Of a stretch of DNA of 64,000 nucleotides, positions 12,395 to 24,562 are shown one piece after another; within the stretch, counting starts at the first letter, position 1, and the number at the start of each line of letters is the position of its first letter. The translations under genes and the position numbers were made by a program. The notes below the pieces were generated by a model. It worked only from the letters and a program-made list of their open reading frames with translations. It made no database searches and was not told the DNA's origin. Where the stretch lies: contig QANZ01047025.1 in NCBI GenBank assembly GCA_003254925.1, forward strand, positions 62,001 to 126,000, in the 5' to 3' direction. The stretch is from Chamaecrista fasciculata. Its lineage: Eukaryota; Streptophyta; Magnoliopsida; Fabales; Fabaceae.

Positions 12395-12925
12395 AAACGG
12401 TCATTTTGGTCCTAAATGTATGCTCCAATGTTATTTAAGTCAATTATGTTTCAAAATATTCAAATAGGTCCTAAATGTTGACATAATGTTTCATTTTGAT
12501 CCTAAATGTTGGTAAAATGTTTCATTTTGGTCTCATATTATTGAATTTGGTCATATTTCTCTCGTTTTTCATTTCAAGTTCAAAGGACTTATTAAGAGGA
12601 GCTCATAGCTCTGAATTCGTTGCATTCAAATGTAAAACGAGATAAATATGATCAACTTTACTTGTTTGACCATGAAACGAGCAGTCTTCTTTTAAGATCG
12701 GTTTGACCTCGTTTGTTGACGGTCCCAATTAAATAGAGAAAGTACTCTTTGAGAACAATACGTGTCTTTAAACTCGTTACGTTTGAACTTGAAACAAGCC
12801 ATATTCAATAGTTTGGACCAAAATGAAACATTTTGCCAACATTTAGGACCAATTTGAACATTTTGAAACATAATGGACTAAAATGAACATCAGGGCATAC
12901 ATTTAGGACCAAAATGAACCTTTAA
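12395..12925. repeat. Long inverted-repeat element
   Basis: The left arm has 'tcattttggtcctaaatgta' and 'gttggtaaaatgtttcattt'. The right arm has the complement, 'acatttaggaccaaaatga' and 'aaatgaaacattttgccaac'. It is separate from its neighbour at 11,703-12,370, and the two lie nearly end to end. Confidence 0.7.
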
Positions 12926-13888
12926 CCTTTTTTTTTTCTCTTTGGTTACATATCACAATATCTTAGACTTTTGTTAAAATGTATTATTCGATCAATAGTA
13001 TGGATATTGTTTGATTATCATCCAAATATTATATAGTATTTAGTATTTAAATTTTGACGAAAACAATTTGTTAATATTAAAGTAATTAATAAACTTAAAC
13101 TTAATTAGTGTAGTTAAATATTCGTTTCCCTTAATCACCAAAGATTTTCATAACGTGGCAAGACTACGGTTAAGAACAATTGAATACTTTTTACTTTGAA
13201 ATATTATAGCTTAATTTCAATAACCTGTTTTTCGTAGGATTAATTTCAATAACCTTAAAGATAAAACTATTGAAAATATTTGAGTATATTATCAGCGATG
13301 AATTTTCTTGTTGACTTTTCTACAATAATTTCAGTTGAAATTATGAACAAAAATATTATATAGTGAATAAGTTGTAACCAAACATTCTCAGGATTTAAAT
13401 ATTATTGTTATATTTAGATCAAAGCCAAACTGAGTACTTTCTACCTGCCAAACTATTATTTGTCCTGAAAAATAATTTATTTTATTCCACTTGGCTTGTT
13501 CAACTCTACTCAGTCATTTAGCTTAAAAAATTATAACAACATGCATTAATAATGAATATGTATTGGAAGAAAATATATTTTACTTCTTCATGGACTTATT
13601 TAATTATAACCGCTGTCACATTAATTAAAATATACCTAAACATTTAATTTTTTCCTTTAAAAAAATCATAAACCTTACATTGAATAAATGAGAATGATCT
13701 GGCTTCTTTAATTTTTTTTTAATATATATAGTTAATCAAGTTTGGGCAAGGGCAGAATTAATTTGCCAAATGGAGATTGACTTAATTAACATAAATATCG
13801 CTACCCTGTTATCAACTTTATTTTACTTCCTCAGTTTGTTGTCTTTACAATGACTCCGAATTTAACAGTTTTCTCTTTACATTAATTT
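12926..13888. other. AT-rich intergenic sequence
   Basis: No gene or clear element is seen. Confidence 0.5.
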
Positions 13889-14420
13889 TTGGCAAAAGTA
13901 CCCATTTTTTCCCCAAACTTTACACCTATAGTCAATTTCGTCCCTAATCTTTCTTTGCTGTCAATTTCGTCCCCAAACTTTACACATGCTGTCAATTTCG
14001 TCCCCAATATTTTTTTGCTGTCAATTTCGTCCCTAATCTTTTACATTTTGGTCAATTTTATCCTTTCCTCTTACTTTAGCCAAATATTGACAACAAAATC
14101 TATGTGGCTAGCGATATATAATGTAAAATTGATAGAAAAAGTAACTCAAATTCTAACTTAGATTAAAAAACAGGATGCAGTTTGTCGCTAATTTATTAAA
14201 AAAAGTTAGTCAAAGGATAAAATTGATGAAAATGTGAAAGATTAGGGACGAAATTGATAGTTGATGTAAAGTTTGGGGACGATATTGACAGCAAAGAAAG
14301 ATTGAGGATGAAATTGACAGTTGGTGTAAAGTTTGGGGACGAAGTTGACAGCAAAAAAAGTTTGGGGACGAAATTACAGTTAGTGTAAAGTTTGAGGACG
14401 AAATTAATACTTTTGCCTTA
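13889..14420. repeat. Foldback element with short internal direct repeats
   Basis: The left arm repeats a module 'gtcaatttcgtccc(c/t)aa' about five times (13,931-14,060). The right arm carries the complementary 'ggacgaaattgacag' modules (14,248-14,405). The ends are 'ggcaaaagta' and 'tacttttgcc'. Related elements lie at 35,812-36,186 and, as a half, at 50,250-50,420. The repeated 'GTCCC' phrase and lack of an enzyme suggest a non-autonomous DNA element. Confidence 0.75.
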
Positions 14421-15956
14421 ATTTTTTTTCATTAAAATGTAAAGCAGCCGAAATTAGAGAAATGATGAGATTGAGACCGAATCTCTACGCAAACAAAAGA
14501 GAGGAAAAAAAGAAAAGAAATAAACGCGGTTTAAAAAAATAACAAAAAATGGAGGAAGAAGACTTTTCCTCTTTTCTTAGATTTTGGTCTAAATAGACTT
14601 TTTGTCACTCGATTCTAGAAGACAGCTAATGTTCCTCAATTATTATGGGTAAGATGTGGAATTTTGGATTCATTTCAATTTTCACACAAAAATAGGATAT
14701 TTTCCCCGAAGCTACACAAATTTAGGACGTCGTTTTCCTAGGCTAAATTGCATTTTGGTCATATACACTTGAGGTGGGTTTCAATTTTGTCTTTTTTTTT
14801 TATATAAAAAAATTGACCTTACATATTTTAAATTTTTTTATCTCAATAATTAAATATAGTTATATATTCTCATTTGGCTTGAATGTGAGTTTGAAATTTT
14901 GTATTGTTTTGATAAGTTTTTAAAAGATGAGCTACTTTTTTTTTGCCAAAAAAAAAGCTACTCATTTCATGATCAAAGTGAGTTAAACTAGTTATATCTT
15001 TCTCATTTTAAATTCAAATAATAAATTCAGAGTTAGAAATTATTTTTGATGAATTATTTTTAAGTTCAATTGGGATTGTTATTACTTATTACAGACATAA
15101 AGGATCAAAAGTAAATTTTTTTATATCTCATTCTCATCCATAATTGATCATCAACGAGTCCATATATATATATATAAAAGTTAAAAAAATATCCAAAATA
15201 GTACAATTGACAATCCAAAAATATAAATAAATAAATAAATAGAATAACAAAAACTAATTACTTTTTATTACATCTTTCAAGTCTGTGTACAACTCAATGG
15301 GTCAGCAAGTGTGTTTTAGAAAATTCTATTATTAATTTAACATTTTCCCCGTATTTTGTTTCTCATCCATAATTTTGTATTAATTAATTATTACCGACTT
15401 TTTTATTTCAAAGACAAGTATAAAAATTCCAAAAAAGTAAAAACTTGCAGTTGAAAAATAAATAAACAAAAAATTTAAAACTAAATTTTAATTACCAAAA
15501 AAAAGTTAAAACTAACAAAAGCAATTACTTTTTTTCTTTTAAAAAAATCTGTATACAACTCAATCATATTAAATCAGAGCAGCCTCTGTGTCAGCCAAAA
15601 AAAAAAACTATCTATTTATTGATTAAATATTACAGATCCTTGATTACCAAAAAAAAATATTACAGATCCTTCCGTAATTAATTAATAATATTCCCATGCT
15701 GACAAATGAGACAGACGCCTTTGAATTCCCAACCTGGTCAAACTAAGATGGCACTTTCATTTCAGCTTCCATTTTTCCTAAAACCATAAAAACAGACAAC
15801 GAAACACAACCCATTGTTTCTCTTACTTTATCTTCTTCTCCTCTCCTCTCCTCTTCATTCATCCATTCATTCTTTCATTCTTTCATTCATTTCATACTTC
15901 TTCTTCTTCTCCAAACATACAGATTCAAACACTGAAACACACACATATATATATAT
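14421..15956. other. Intergenic DNA and putative upstream region of the ATPase locus
   Basis: Low-complexity AT-rich DNA up to about 15,780. After that, pyrimidine-rich sequence (15,810-15,915) and an (AC/AT) tract lead directly to the ATG at 15,957 and look like a 5' leader. Short repeats include 'atattacagatcctt' twice (15,629 and 15,657). Confidence 0.5.
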
Positions 15957-18900
15957 ATGGGGCGAGGAAGGAGAAAACACCACGTCAGCAAAATCCATGC
16001 TTTTACATGCGGGAAGGCGTCGTTTGCAGAGGAACATTCTCTGATCGGAGGGCCTGGATTCTCGAGGATAGTTTATTGTAACGACTCAGAACATGAGCTC
16101 GCCGCCGCCGCCAACGACGGCGATTACGGTGACAATTATGTTCGAACTACAAAGTACACGGTGGCTTCCTTCTTGCCCAAGTCTCTGTTCGAGCAATTTC
16201 GGAGAGTCGCGAATTTCTACTTCCTCGTATGTGCTATTCTGTCGTTCTTCCCTGTTTCGCCGTACACTTCTTTCTCCACCGTACTCCCTCTCGTCCTCGT
16301 CGTCGCCGTCACCATGGCCAAGGAGCTTCTAGAAGACTGGCGGCGAAAACAGCAGGTGGGTCAGTTTGTTTGTTTCTTTTTCAGTTTTGGCATACCCTTT
16401 GCTCTGTAGTTTGAGATTCTGGCTTTAAATGGTTGATTTGATTGATTTGCACTGTAAAGGTGAAAGCTTTAATGGTGGGTATTAATGGGGTTTATTGAAG
16501 AGGAAATCTATTTTTGGGTCCCTCAATTAGTTTATATTGTAAATATATTATTTGGTACCTGTTTCAAACGTTATTTTTGGAAATAAATACTAGTTGGTGA
16601 ATTGGTGTTTATTAAAAATAAATAAATTAAGGACTAAAAAGTATATTTTCAATATTTAGAGATTAAATTATAATTTTAGAATAAATTTGAGGAATAAAAA
16701 GTATGTTTACTATTTTCTTGAATTTGTGTGTCTGTATTTTGAGATTCTGGCTTCAAATGCTTCTTTTGATAGATTTTTACCCTGTAATAACGGTGAAAGC
16801 TTTAAATGTGCGTATCATAATGGGTTTTTTTTTTTTTTAATGAATGTGTTTGTGTCTTCTTCTTCTTCTTCTTCTTCTTCAGGATATTGAGATGAATAAC
16901 AGGAAGGTTAAGGTTCATACGGGAGGAGGGGTTTTTCAGCAATCTAAATGGAGGGATTTGAGAGTTGGGACCATAGTGAAAGTTGAAAAAGATGAATTTT
17001 TCCCTGCTGATCTCATCTTACTATCTTCAAGCTACGACGAGGCTATATGCTATGTAGAGACCATGAATCTCGACGGAGAAACCAATCTGAAATTAAAAGA
17101 AGCTTTGGATGAGACTTCCAAGTTACAGGAAGATTCAAGCTTCAAAGATTTCAAGGCCATGATCAGATGTGAGGACCCAAATGCAAATTTGTACTCCTTT
17201 GTGGGCACTTTTGTGAAGCATGAAGATCAACAATACCCTCTTTCTCCTCAGCAGCTTCTTCTCAGAGACTCAAAGCTGAGGAACACAGATTTCGTCTATG
17301 GTGTGGTGATATTCACAGGCCATGACACTAAAGTGATGCAGAATTCAACAGAGCCTCCTTCAAAGAGAAGTAAAGTTGAGAGAAGAATGGACAAAATCAT
17401 TTACTTGCTGTTCTTTCTATTGGTCTTGATTTCCTTCGTTGGATCCATCTTCTTTGGGATTTCAACAAGGGACGATCTTAAAAATGGAAGAATGAAAAGA
17501 TGGTATCTTAGACCAGATAGTACTACAATTTACTATGATCCAAACCGAGCCGCGCTTGCTGCAATTCTTAATTTCTTGACTGCTCTTATGCTTTATGGTT
17601 ACTTCATACCCATTTCATTGTATGTGTCAATAGAGATTGTGAAGGTTCTTCAGAGCATTTTCATCAACCAAGATGTCCACATGTATCATGAAGAAACAGA
17701 TAGGCCAGCTCATGCTCGTACATCAAATTTGAATGAAGAATTAGGCCAAGTTGACACAATACTTTCTGATAAAACAGGAACTTTGACTTGTAATTCCATG
17801 GAGTTCATAAAATGTTCCATTGCTGGGGTTGCTTATGGACGTGGGGTTACAGAAGTTGAGAGAGCTATGGCTAAAAGAAAAGGATTACCTTTGAATGAGA
17901 ATTCCACAGATGAAGAAGATGAGGATGATGGAGTTAATGATAATAATGGGGTTGCTTTAGGGAAGCCATCCATTAAAGGGTTTAACTTTACAGATGAGAG
18001 GATCATGAATGGAAAGTGGTTCAATGAGCCTCATGCAGATGAAATCAGAAATTTTTTGAGGTTGCTGGCTGTGTGTCATACTGCAGTACCTGAAGTGGAT
18101 GAAGAAAGTGGTAGGGTTATGTATGAAGCCGAATCGCCAGATGAGGCTGCTTTTGTGATTGTAGCAAGAGAACTAGGGTTTGAGTTCTATGAAAGGACTC
18201 AGAATGCCATTCTCATACGCGAGTTCAACCCCAGATCAAACATGAAAGAGGAGAGGTTAGTTAATTTCCTTCTTTTTCTTCTTGATATTTAGTAACTTTT
18301 AGTGAATTTTGACCTAATATGTTTTCATTTTGGCAGATCCTACAAACTCTTAAACGTGATAGACTTCAGCAGTGCAAGAAAGAGGATGTCTGTAATTGTA
18401 AGAGATGAGGAGGGAAACATACTCTTACTTTCCAAAGGAGCTGACAGGTTTGTGATTAATCTTCTTCATTACTATAAAATCTTTCACATTCAATTTGGTG
18501 CCATACAGAATAACTTAGTCTTTTTTTTTTCTTCACAAGCAGTGTCATGTTTGAAAGACTAGCAAAGGATGGAAGGGAGTTTGAGGAAAAGACTAGGAAG
18601 CACGTTGATGAATATGCTGGTGCTGGTCTTAGGACACTCATAATTGCATATCGTGTGCTTGATGAGGAAGAATATAATTAGTTTAACAAAGAATTCACAG
18701 AAGCCAAGAACTTAGTTAGTGCAGATAGAGAAGATGCTGTAGATAATGTAGCAGAGAAGATTGAGAAGGATTTAATCCTTCTTGGTGCTACTGCAGTGGA
18801 AGACAAACTTCAAAAAGGGGTATGTATAGTATGTAAATTATGCAATATATATATATATAGAATTTTATGTTATGTTGTGTTCTTAAGAGCTATACATTTC

Positions 18901-21772
18901 ACAATTGCATGATCATTCAGTGATGTTTGCATCTTTCTTTCTTTTGCTTCTCAGAATAGTACAGCAGCTACTAAGACATTGGATTTGGCATCTACACTTT
19001 TTGTTAAAACTCCACCTGAAACAGGGCAAGAAATGTAATACAGGTACTTGAACATATACTTGAAACAGACCTTTGTTTATCTCTTTGCTGAATTTTTTTC
19101 TGCATTTTCTGTCACTTCTTAGTAGTGGTTGCTTTTCTATCACTTGAAACCAGAACAATTTCACAAACACTGACTACATTTCCAAGATGGATCCTTTTCT
19201 ATAAGTAGTGGTTGCTTTCTCCTTGCTTTTCAAATCCATTGAAATTGTTCTGGTATTCTTTGCATTGGAATGACCTCCCTGGAAAAGTTCTGGAGGATCA
19301 ATGTTTGTGATATAATTGTACAATATAATGAGAACAAAAATTATAATGAGGTATGTCATTTGTTTTCCAATATCTATTTTTNGCTCAGACACCCCAGAAA
19401 TGAAATCACTGGAGACAATGGAGGACAAGTCTGCTGCTTCAAAGGTGATTAATGAAACTTGCTTAATTAAGTATAGTTATTAATTAATCCTTTAATTCGT
19501 CTATCGATCAACATAATTTGACTGACATCATATGTTTCTTCTTAAAAAAAAAATCAGGAAATTAAGGCAAGTGTGGTTCGGCAGATAAAGGAGGGAAACA
19601 CATTACTTTCTAAGTCAGAAGAAATTTCAGAGGCATTAGCTCTAATCATAGATGGAAAATCTCTTGTTTATGCACTAAAAGATGATGTTAAGGATTTGTT
19701 TCTTGAGCTTGCCATTGGCTGTGCATCTGTAATTTGCTGCCGTTCATCTCCCAAACAGAAAGCCCAGGTATATAACTTTTAGAGAAAACTTATTTTCCGG
19801 TCCCTAAATTTCTCCTAAAACTAAAATTTAGTCCTAAGATATTGAAAATCCTAGCACTCTTGTATAGTGAACTCAAAATTCTCTCTTTTTCTCTGAACAA
19901 TAATAATGCAGGTTACAAGACTGGTTAAGGATAAAACCGGTAAAACAACCCTAGGAATCGGCGACGGCGCCAACGATGTTGGAATGCTCCAAGAAGCAGA
20001 CATTGGAATCGGTATTAGCGGTGTCGAAGGAATGCAGGTAAATTTATATTAAGGACTAAACTTATGTAAAGTTTCTTATATATTCGATTCATATTTTTCT
20101 ATGGTTCTTAATTTTCTTTTTTGCTGATCTAAATTTTCAGGCAGTTATGTCAAGTGACATTGCAATTGCCCAATTTCGGTTTCTAGAGCGCCTGCTTCTT
20201 GTTCATGGACACTGGTGTTACAGAAGGATATCAAAAATGGTAACTAACAACTAACTAATTAACGACCTTGTCATTCATTCATTAATTAACATTTAACAAG
20301 AACATTAATTAATTACACACTTCTCTTGTTTGTTTTTGGCAGATATGTTACTTCTTTTACAAGAACATTACCTTCGGCTTGACTGTGTTCTTCTTTGAGA
20401 CACTGGCATCATTCTCAGGACAAACAGTGTACAACGATTGGTATTCGTCGCTGTACAATGTGTTCTTCACTTCACTTCCTGTCATTGCCATGGGAGTGTT
20501 CGACCAAGATGTCTCTGCTAGATACTGTCTCAAGGTACATACATACACATTCAACTTCATTACAGACTTTCGGCCCCAAAAAAATAAATAAATCATTACA
20601 AACTAGGTTTTTTCTTTTTAAAGAAATAAAATGCAATAAGCCTCCACATATTATATTATAAAAAAAAGTCAAAGTGCACTTTTGGTACCATATCTTTTGC
20701 TCAAGTCTCAATTTGGTCCCTATCTCTTTTTGTTGCACTTTTGGTCTCCTATATTTTGTTCAGGTCTCAGTTTGGTCCCATATCTTTTTTTGTTGTACTT
20801 TTAGTTTCATATCTTTTGATCAAATTGCAGAATTGGTCTCATATCTTTGTAAAAAGTTCCATAAAGGTTCCATATTGCGGGACTAATGGTGGAACTTTTG
20901 TAAAGACATGAGACCAATTCTGCACCTGACTAAAAGATATGGAACCGAAAGTGAGAAAAAAATATACGGGACTAAATTGAGACCTGAGCAAAAGATATGA
21001 GACTAAATTTACAATTTGGCAATGGCACTTATATAACAAATCAGATAATTCAGTAAAAAAAAATGATTGGATTCCTTACAAGTTAGTGTTTTTATTTAAT
21101 TTAAACATTAATTTTAATCCACTAAATTCTTTCATATTTGCACAGTTCCCCCTACTATACCAAGAAGGTGTCCAAAACGTCCTATTCAGCTGGAAACGCA
21201 TCATGGCCTGGATCTTAAACGCCTTCATCACCGCCGTCATCATCTTCACCTTCTGCACCCAATCCCTCCACCTTCAAGCCTTCCGGCACGCCGGCCAAGT
21301 CCCCGACCTCTCGGTCCTCGGCGCCACCATGTACACGTGCGTGGTGTGGGCTGTCAACCTCCAAATGGCTCTCTCTATTTCCTACTTCACCTACATTCAA
21401 CACATCTTCATATGGGGCAGCATTTTCTTATGGTACATTTTCCTCTTAGCCTATGGCGCCATGTCCCCCACCACCTCCACCACCGCCTACCAAGTCTTCG
21501 TCGAAGCCGTTGCCCCCTCGCCGTACTTCTGGCTCCTCTCGTTGCTCGCCGCACTCGCCGCCTTGGTTCCTTACTTTGCTTTCGCTTCAATTCAAATGAG
21601 GTTTTTTCCGATGTTTCATCAAATGGTTCAGTGGATCAGAAAAGATGGACAGATTCGGGACCCTGAATATGTTGATGTTGTTAGACAGAGGTCGATTCGC
21701 CACACTACCGTGGGATACACGGCTCGATTGGCCGCGTCCACGCGCGTTTATCAACAAGAACAGAGGAGTTAG
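15957..21772 (+). pseudogene. P4-type ATPase (phospholipid flippase, ALA family), disrupted
   Basis: The family flips phospholipids across membranes and works with ALIS (CDC50) subunits. Exons by GT-AG borders: 15957-16355, 16883-18255, 18337-18447, 18543-18819, 19383-19444, 19558-19767, 19912-20037, 20141-20239, 20343-20534, 21146-21772. The N-terminus ([20 protein letters not shown]) and C-terminus (RQRSIRHTTVGYTAR) fit the ALA8-12 side of the family. Landmarks are [12 protein letters not shown], actuator DGET (residues 197-200), PISL, DKTGT (phospho-Asp 429), KGAD, SPDEAA and GDGANDVG. Two lesions stand out. TAG at 18679-18681 is in frame at codon 674, where an aspartate/glutamate-rich stretch should continue. 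The exon for the conserved TGD...KMETAIN segment is eroded between 18,820 and 19,045: only scraps resembling CID-KL and TAINIGFA...RQGMK survive. An N sits at 19,382 at the next exon. The flanking exons are clean, so decay is recent or partly an assembly effect. Confidence 0.8.
20668..21025. repeat. Foldback element inside the last ATPase intron
   Basis: The left arm 'caaagtgcacttttggtacc' and following 'ctcaatttggtccc' / 'ccatatctttt' modules pair with right-arm 'aaaagatatg' / 'gggactaaattgagacctga' modules; the end is 'tttggcaatggcac'. The element accounts for much of the 611-bp intron 20,535-21,145 and belongs to the same general class as 24,563-24,978. Confidence 0.7.
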
Positions 21773-22062
21773 TTAGTTAGTTAAGTTAGTTAGGTGTAGA
21801 GAAGAATGTTTATGGTACAGGCGGATATTGATTTCACGTTCTTCCTTCTTTTTGTTCATGGTTTTGTACATAGAGAGGAGGTTATCTACTTATATATATA
21901 TGGTGGTGGATCCATCGATCGATGCTAGCTGTAGCAGGGTGGTATATGTAGATAGAATTGGGCATTGATGGATCGATTCTGTTTCTATTATTGATGTAAT
22001 TTTTTGCAGATAAATAATGAATTCATTCAATTCTTTCTGTAGATTACTTATTATTGCAGATG
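21773..22062 (+). other. Putative 3' untranslated region of the ATPase locus
   Basis: A T-rich, gene-free stretch directly after the stop codon, with repeated GTTAGTTA at the start. A near-consensus AATAAT signal at about 22,013 could serve polyadenylation. Confidence 0.4.
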
Positions 22063-22111
<49 letters not shown>

Positions 22112-22112
22112 C
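22063..22112. repeat. (TATC)n microsatellite, about 12 units
   Basis: Perfect tetranucleotide array downstream of the ATPase locus. Confidence 0.95.
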
Positions 22113-22429
22113 AATTCTTTGTACTTTCTATCATCAAAACAAGCCTAAATTGCAATTAACTTTTTTGATATGTGCAATGGAAAAACCTCTTTATTATTAT
22201 ATTTTTTTGGACTGAGAAAAACCTCTTTATTTATTGTTCAAAGTTTTACACATTAATCCTCAAAGTTTCAAATTTGGGCAATGAGACTCCTTCGATCATG
22301 TTTCTGTTAGAATTACTAACAGATCTACCATATTATTACACATTCTCGCCAAATCAGCACCACAAAAAAAGTGCCAAATCATAAAATATCAAATTCTATA
22401 TCAAAAAATAAAATTTAAAAAAAGGGTAA

Positions 22430-22825
22430 ACTATTGTTTAGTCTGGTTGTACTTAGATGTTGTGTGATTTAAAAAGTTGCAGTGTGATATCCTATGGTTT
22501 GCACCATTAACCGTTATGGTACTTGTGGTTTTAATTCGTGAAATTTAACGACAAATGCCACGTGTGGCTCAAATTTGTGGTTAAGAATGAAAAGTTCTCT
22601 TATTATTACATATATGGGGGATAAATTATTTATTTCAATTGTTTTAAGATCAAAATGAAGCAAATGTGAAAGTTTGAGAATCAAAACAGTAAAAAAATAG
22701 TTTGAGAACCAAAATTTTATTTTTCACTAAAACAAAATTAAGAGTACCCTAGATACTAATGGTGCTACAAAATGTAATTTTTTGAACCACACAACAGCTA
22801 AATACAAACAGGCTAAACTGCATGT
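22430..22825. repeat. Inverted-repeat element
   Basis: The left end 'tgtttagtctggttgtactt' with 'gttgtgtgatttaaaaagtt' pairs with the right part 'ttttttgaaccacacaacag...gtacaaacaggctaaac'-like sequence. The middle holds 'ccattaaccgtt' and 'aatggtgcta' counterparts. It is probably a degenerate foldback element. Confidence 0.55.
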
Positions 22826-22946
22826 ATGTTTTCTGTAATTTACCGTAAAAAGAAGTTGGAGGAAAACCAGATTTGTAAACTTGATAATTCCTCTCCTCTA
22901 TTGCATATCTGCATATACTCTTCACCTCTGTTGCACATTAAACATG

Positions 22947-23132
22947 TCAGCATTCTAAATCTGGTTTCTTGAGATAAGATTGTAGAGCCATGGATGAAAA
23001 ATCATCACTACATGGAAAGTCCAAATAGTCTCTGCTATCTCTCAAAAAGTCACAATCTTTCAAGTTTTTAGAACTTCTCACACCAAAATGCTTCCTATCT
23101 TTTCCTGAAATGGCAGAAGTAGTGCAGACCAT
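22947..23132 (-). CDS. Possible 61-aa coding fragment, unrecognised
   Basis: The frame encodes a peptide of ordinary, non-repetitive amino-acid composition (…SDDFSSMALQSYLKKP…), richer in charged residues than the random frames around it. ATG is at 23,130-23,132 and the stop at 22,947. No domain, signal peptide or membrane segment is seen. It could be a small gene, one exon of a larger relic, or chance. I do not recognise a family. Confidence 0.3.
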   Translation of the reverse strand: MVCTTSAISGKDRKHFGVRSSKNLKDCDFLRDSRDYLDFPCSDDFSSMALQSYLKKPDLEC

Positions 23133-23563
23133 TGTTCACAAGCTTTCTTGCTGAGATAATAAAGATAATAATAAAGTTATAGCTGATTTTTTAATTTATT
23201 TTTTATATAATTTCTCTAATATAATTAACCATATAAAACTTTTTCCTCATATATTTTATACGAATATGATGACAAAAATATAAAGAATAATATATATATA
23301 TAGCTGATTTCAAGTATAAATTCCCTCGGACTAGAAGCAAGATAGATTGTAGCAAATTTCTTTATAAATCCTCTAATTCCAACACGAATGAGATTGACTT
23401 GACAACCAAAACGAAAATTCAAATTAGTCAAGACAAATGAAAGCACCTGTCGCACCACTATATATAACACCAACACTTAAAAACATTAGTCATCTCATTT
23501 ATTTAGCAAAACCAAAAGAAACATGACTAAATTTACAGATGACATAATAAAACCCAGAGACAA
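23133..23563. other. Intergenic DNA, probable promoter side of the calmodulin-like gene
   Basis: AT-rich with a TA tract at 23,291-23,302. No gene is seen. Confidence 0.45.
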
Positions 23564-23589
23564 AGAGAGAGAGAGAGAGAGAGAGAGAG
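23564..23589. repeat. (GA)n tract upstream of the CML gene
   Basis: About 13 GA units roughly 430 bp before the start codon. GA tracts near plant transcription starts can bind BBR/BPC factors; that role here is inference. Confidence 0.85.
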
Positions 23590-23722
23590 TTTTCAATTTT
23601 CATAGAATGCTCGTCATGGCAAGAGGAAGAAGAAGAACTCATACAAAAATACACAAAATTTTAGGTTCTAATTACATGTGAAGCCACCCATACTCTCTTT
23701 CTCCAAAACGCCGAAGAACAGA

Positions 23723-24008
23723 GATTTTCATTTTCCCAAATCTCCTCGATCAAATTGCGAAATCTCAATCATATCCTGCAGATTCTTCGTTCTGCATTTT
23801 GTTCTTTCACACCTACATTGCCTCTTCTTCATCTTCATTAGCTAATTAACTAAATTAAAAGCGAGAATTCATTCCGATTTTCATTTCCCTAAATCTCCTC
23901 GATCAAATTGCGAAATCTCAACCATATCCTGCAGTTAATTTCTTCGTTCTTCAATCTTCATCTTCATTTGCTGAATTAACCTAAAACAAAAGCGAGAATC
24001 GAAATTCC
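23723..24008 (+). repeat. ~150-bp tandem duplication in the CML leader
   Basis: 23,723-23,875 and 23,876-24,008 are near copies. Both start 'gattttcattt', contain 'aaatctcctcgatcaaattg' and 'catatcctgcag', and end 'aaaagcgagaat'. A third start of the unit appears at about 24,009. The duplication lies just before the ATG at 24,023, so the transcript probably has a repeated leader. Confidence 0.85.
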
Positions 24009-24022
24009 GATTTTCTTTGAGA

Positions 24023-24517
24023 ATGAGCTCGACGGTGCTTCCGATCGACGAGCTCAATCAATTAAGAGAAATCTTCGCTCGATTCGACATGGACTCCGAC
24101 GGAAGCCTGACGATCCTCGAGCTCGCCGCGATGCTCCGGTCGCTGGGCCTTCAGCCGTCGTCCGGCGACCAGATCCACGTTCTCCTGGCGACGATGGACG
24201 CCAACGGCAACGGCGGCGTGGAATTCGACGAGCTCGTGAAGGCGATTCTGCCGGGAATGAACGACGAGATACTCTTCAATCAAGGACAGCTCCTGGAGGT
24301 GTTCAAGAGCTTCGATCGCGACGGCAATGGCTACATCACGGCGGCGGAGTTAGCCGGCGCGATGTCCAAAATGGGCCAGCCGCTCACGTATAAAGAGCTC
24401 ACGGAGCTGATCCGGGAGGCCGACACCGACGGCGACGGCGTCATTAGCTTCAACGAGTTCGCCACCGTGATGGCTAGGTCGGCCTCTGATTCATTGGGCC
24501 TCACGGCGATTCGGTGA
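24023..24517 (+). CDS. CML16: Calmodulin-like calcium sensor, CML15/16 type
   Basis: An intronless gene for a 164-residue protein with four EF-hand loops, all with intact ligands: D22-E33, D59-E70, D98-E109 and D134-E145. The E helix of the first hand carries EIFARFDMD, the linker reads LPGMNDE, and the end LGLTA matches Arabidopsis CML15/CML16. The family binds Ca2+ and relays the signal to target proteins in the cytosol or nucleus. The start chosen is the ATG at 24,023; the upstream in-frame TTG is not a plausible plant start. The coding region is GC-rich and codon-biased compared with its AT-rich surroundings, as is common for intronless plant CML genes. A tandemly duplicated leader precedes it, and a foldback element begins about 45 bp after the stop, probably inside the 3' transcript end. 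Paralogue choice (15 versus 16) is uncertain. Confidence 0.93.
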   Translation: MSSTVLPIDELNQLREIFARFDMDSDGSLTILELAAMLRSLGLQPSSGDQIHVLLATMDANGNGGVEFDELVKAILPGMNDEILFNQGQLLEVFKSFDRDGNGYITAAELAGAMSKMGQPLTYKELTELIREADTDGDGVISFNEFATVMARSASDSLGLTAIR

Positions 24518-24562
24518 TGATGAAGATGATGGACATTTCCCACTAACGGTTATTTTTAAAAG

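Noticed and set aside
13889-14060. Spaced 'gtcaatttcgtccc' repeats as a CRISPR-like array
   Set aside because: Spacers are too short and similar, the genome is a plant, and the modules recur inverted in the right arm of a foldback element.
24017-24022. Longer CML start at an upstream TTG
   Set aside because: TTG is not a normal plant start; the ATG at 24,023 gives the family length.
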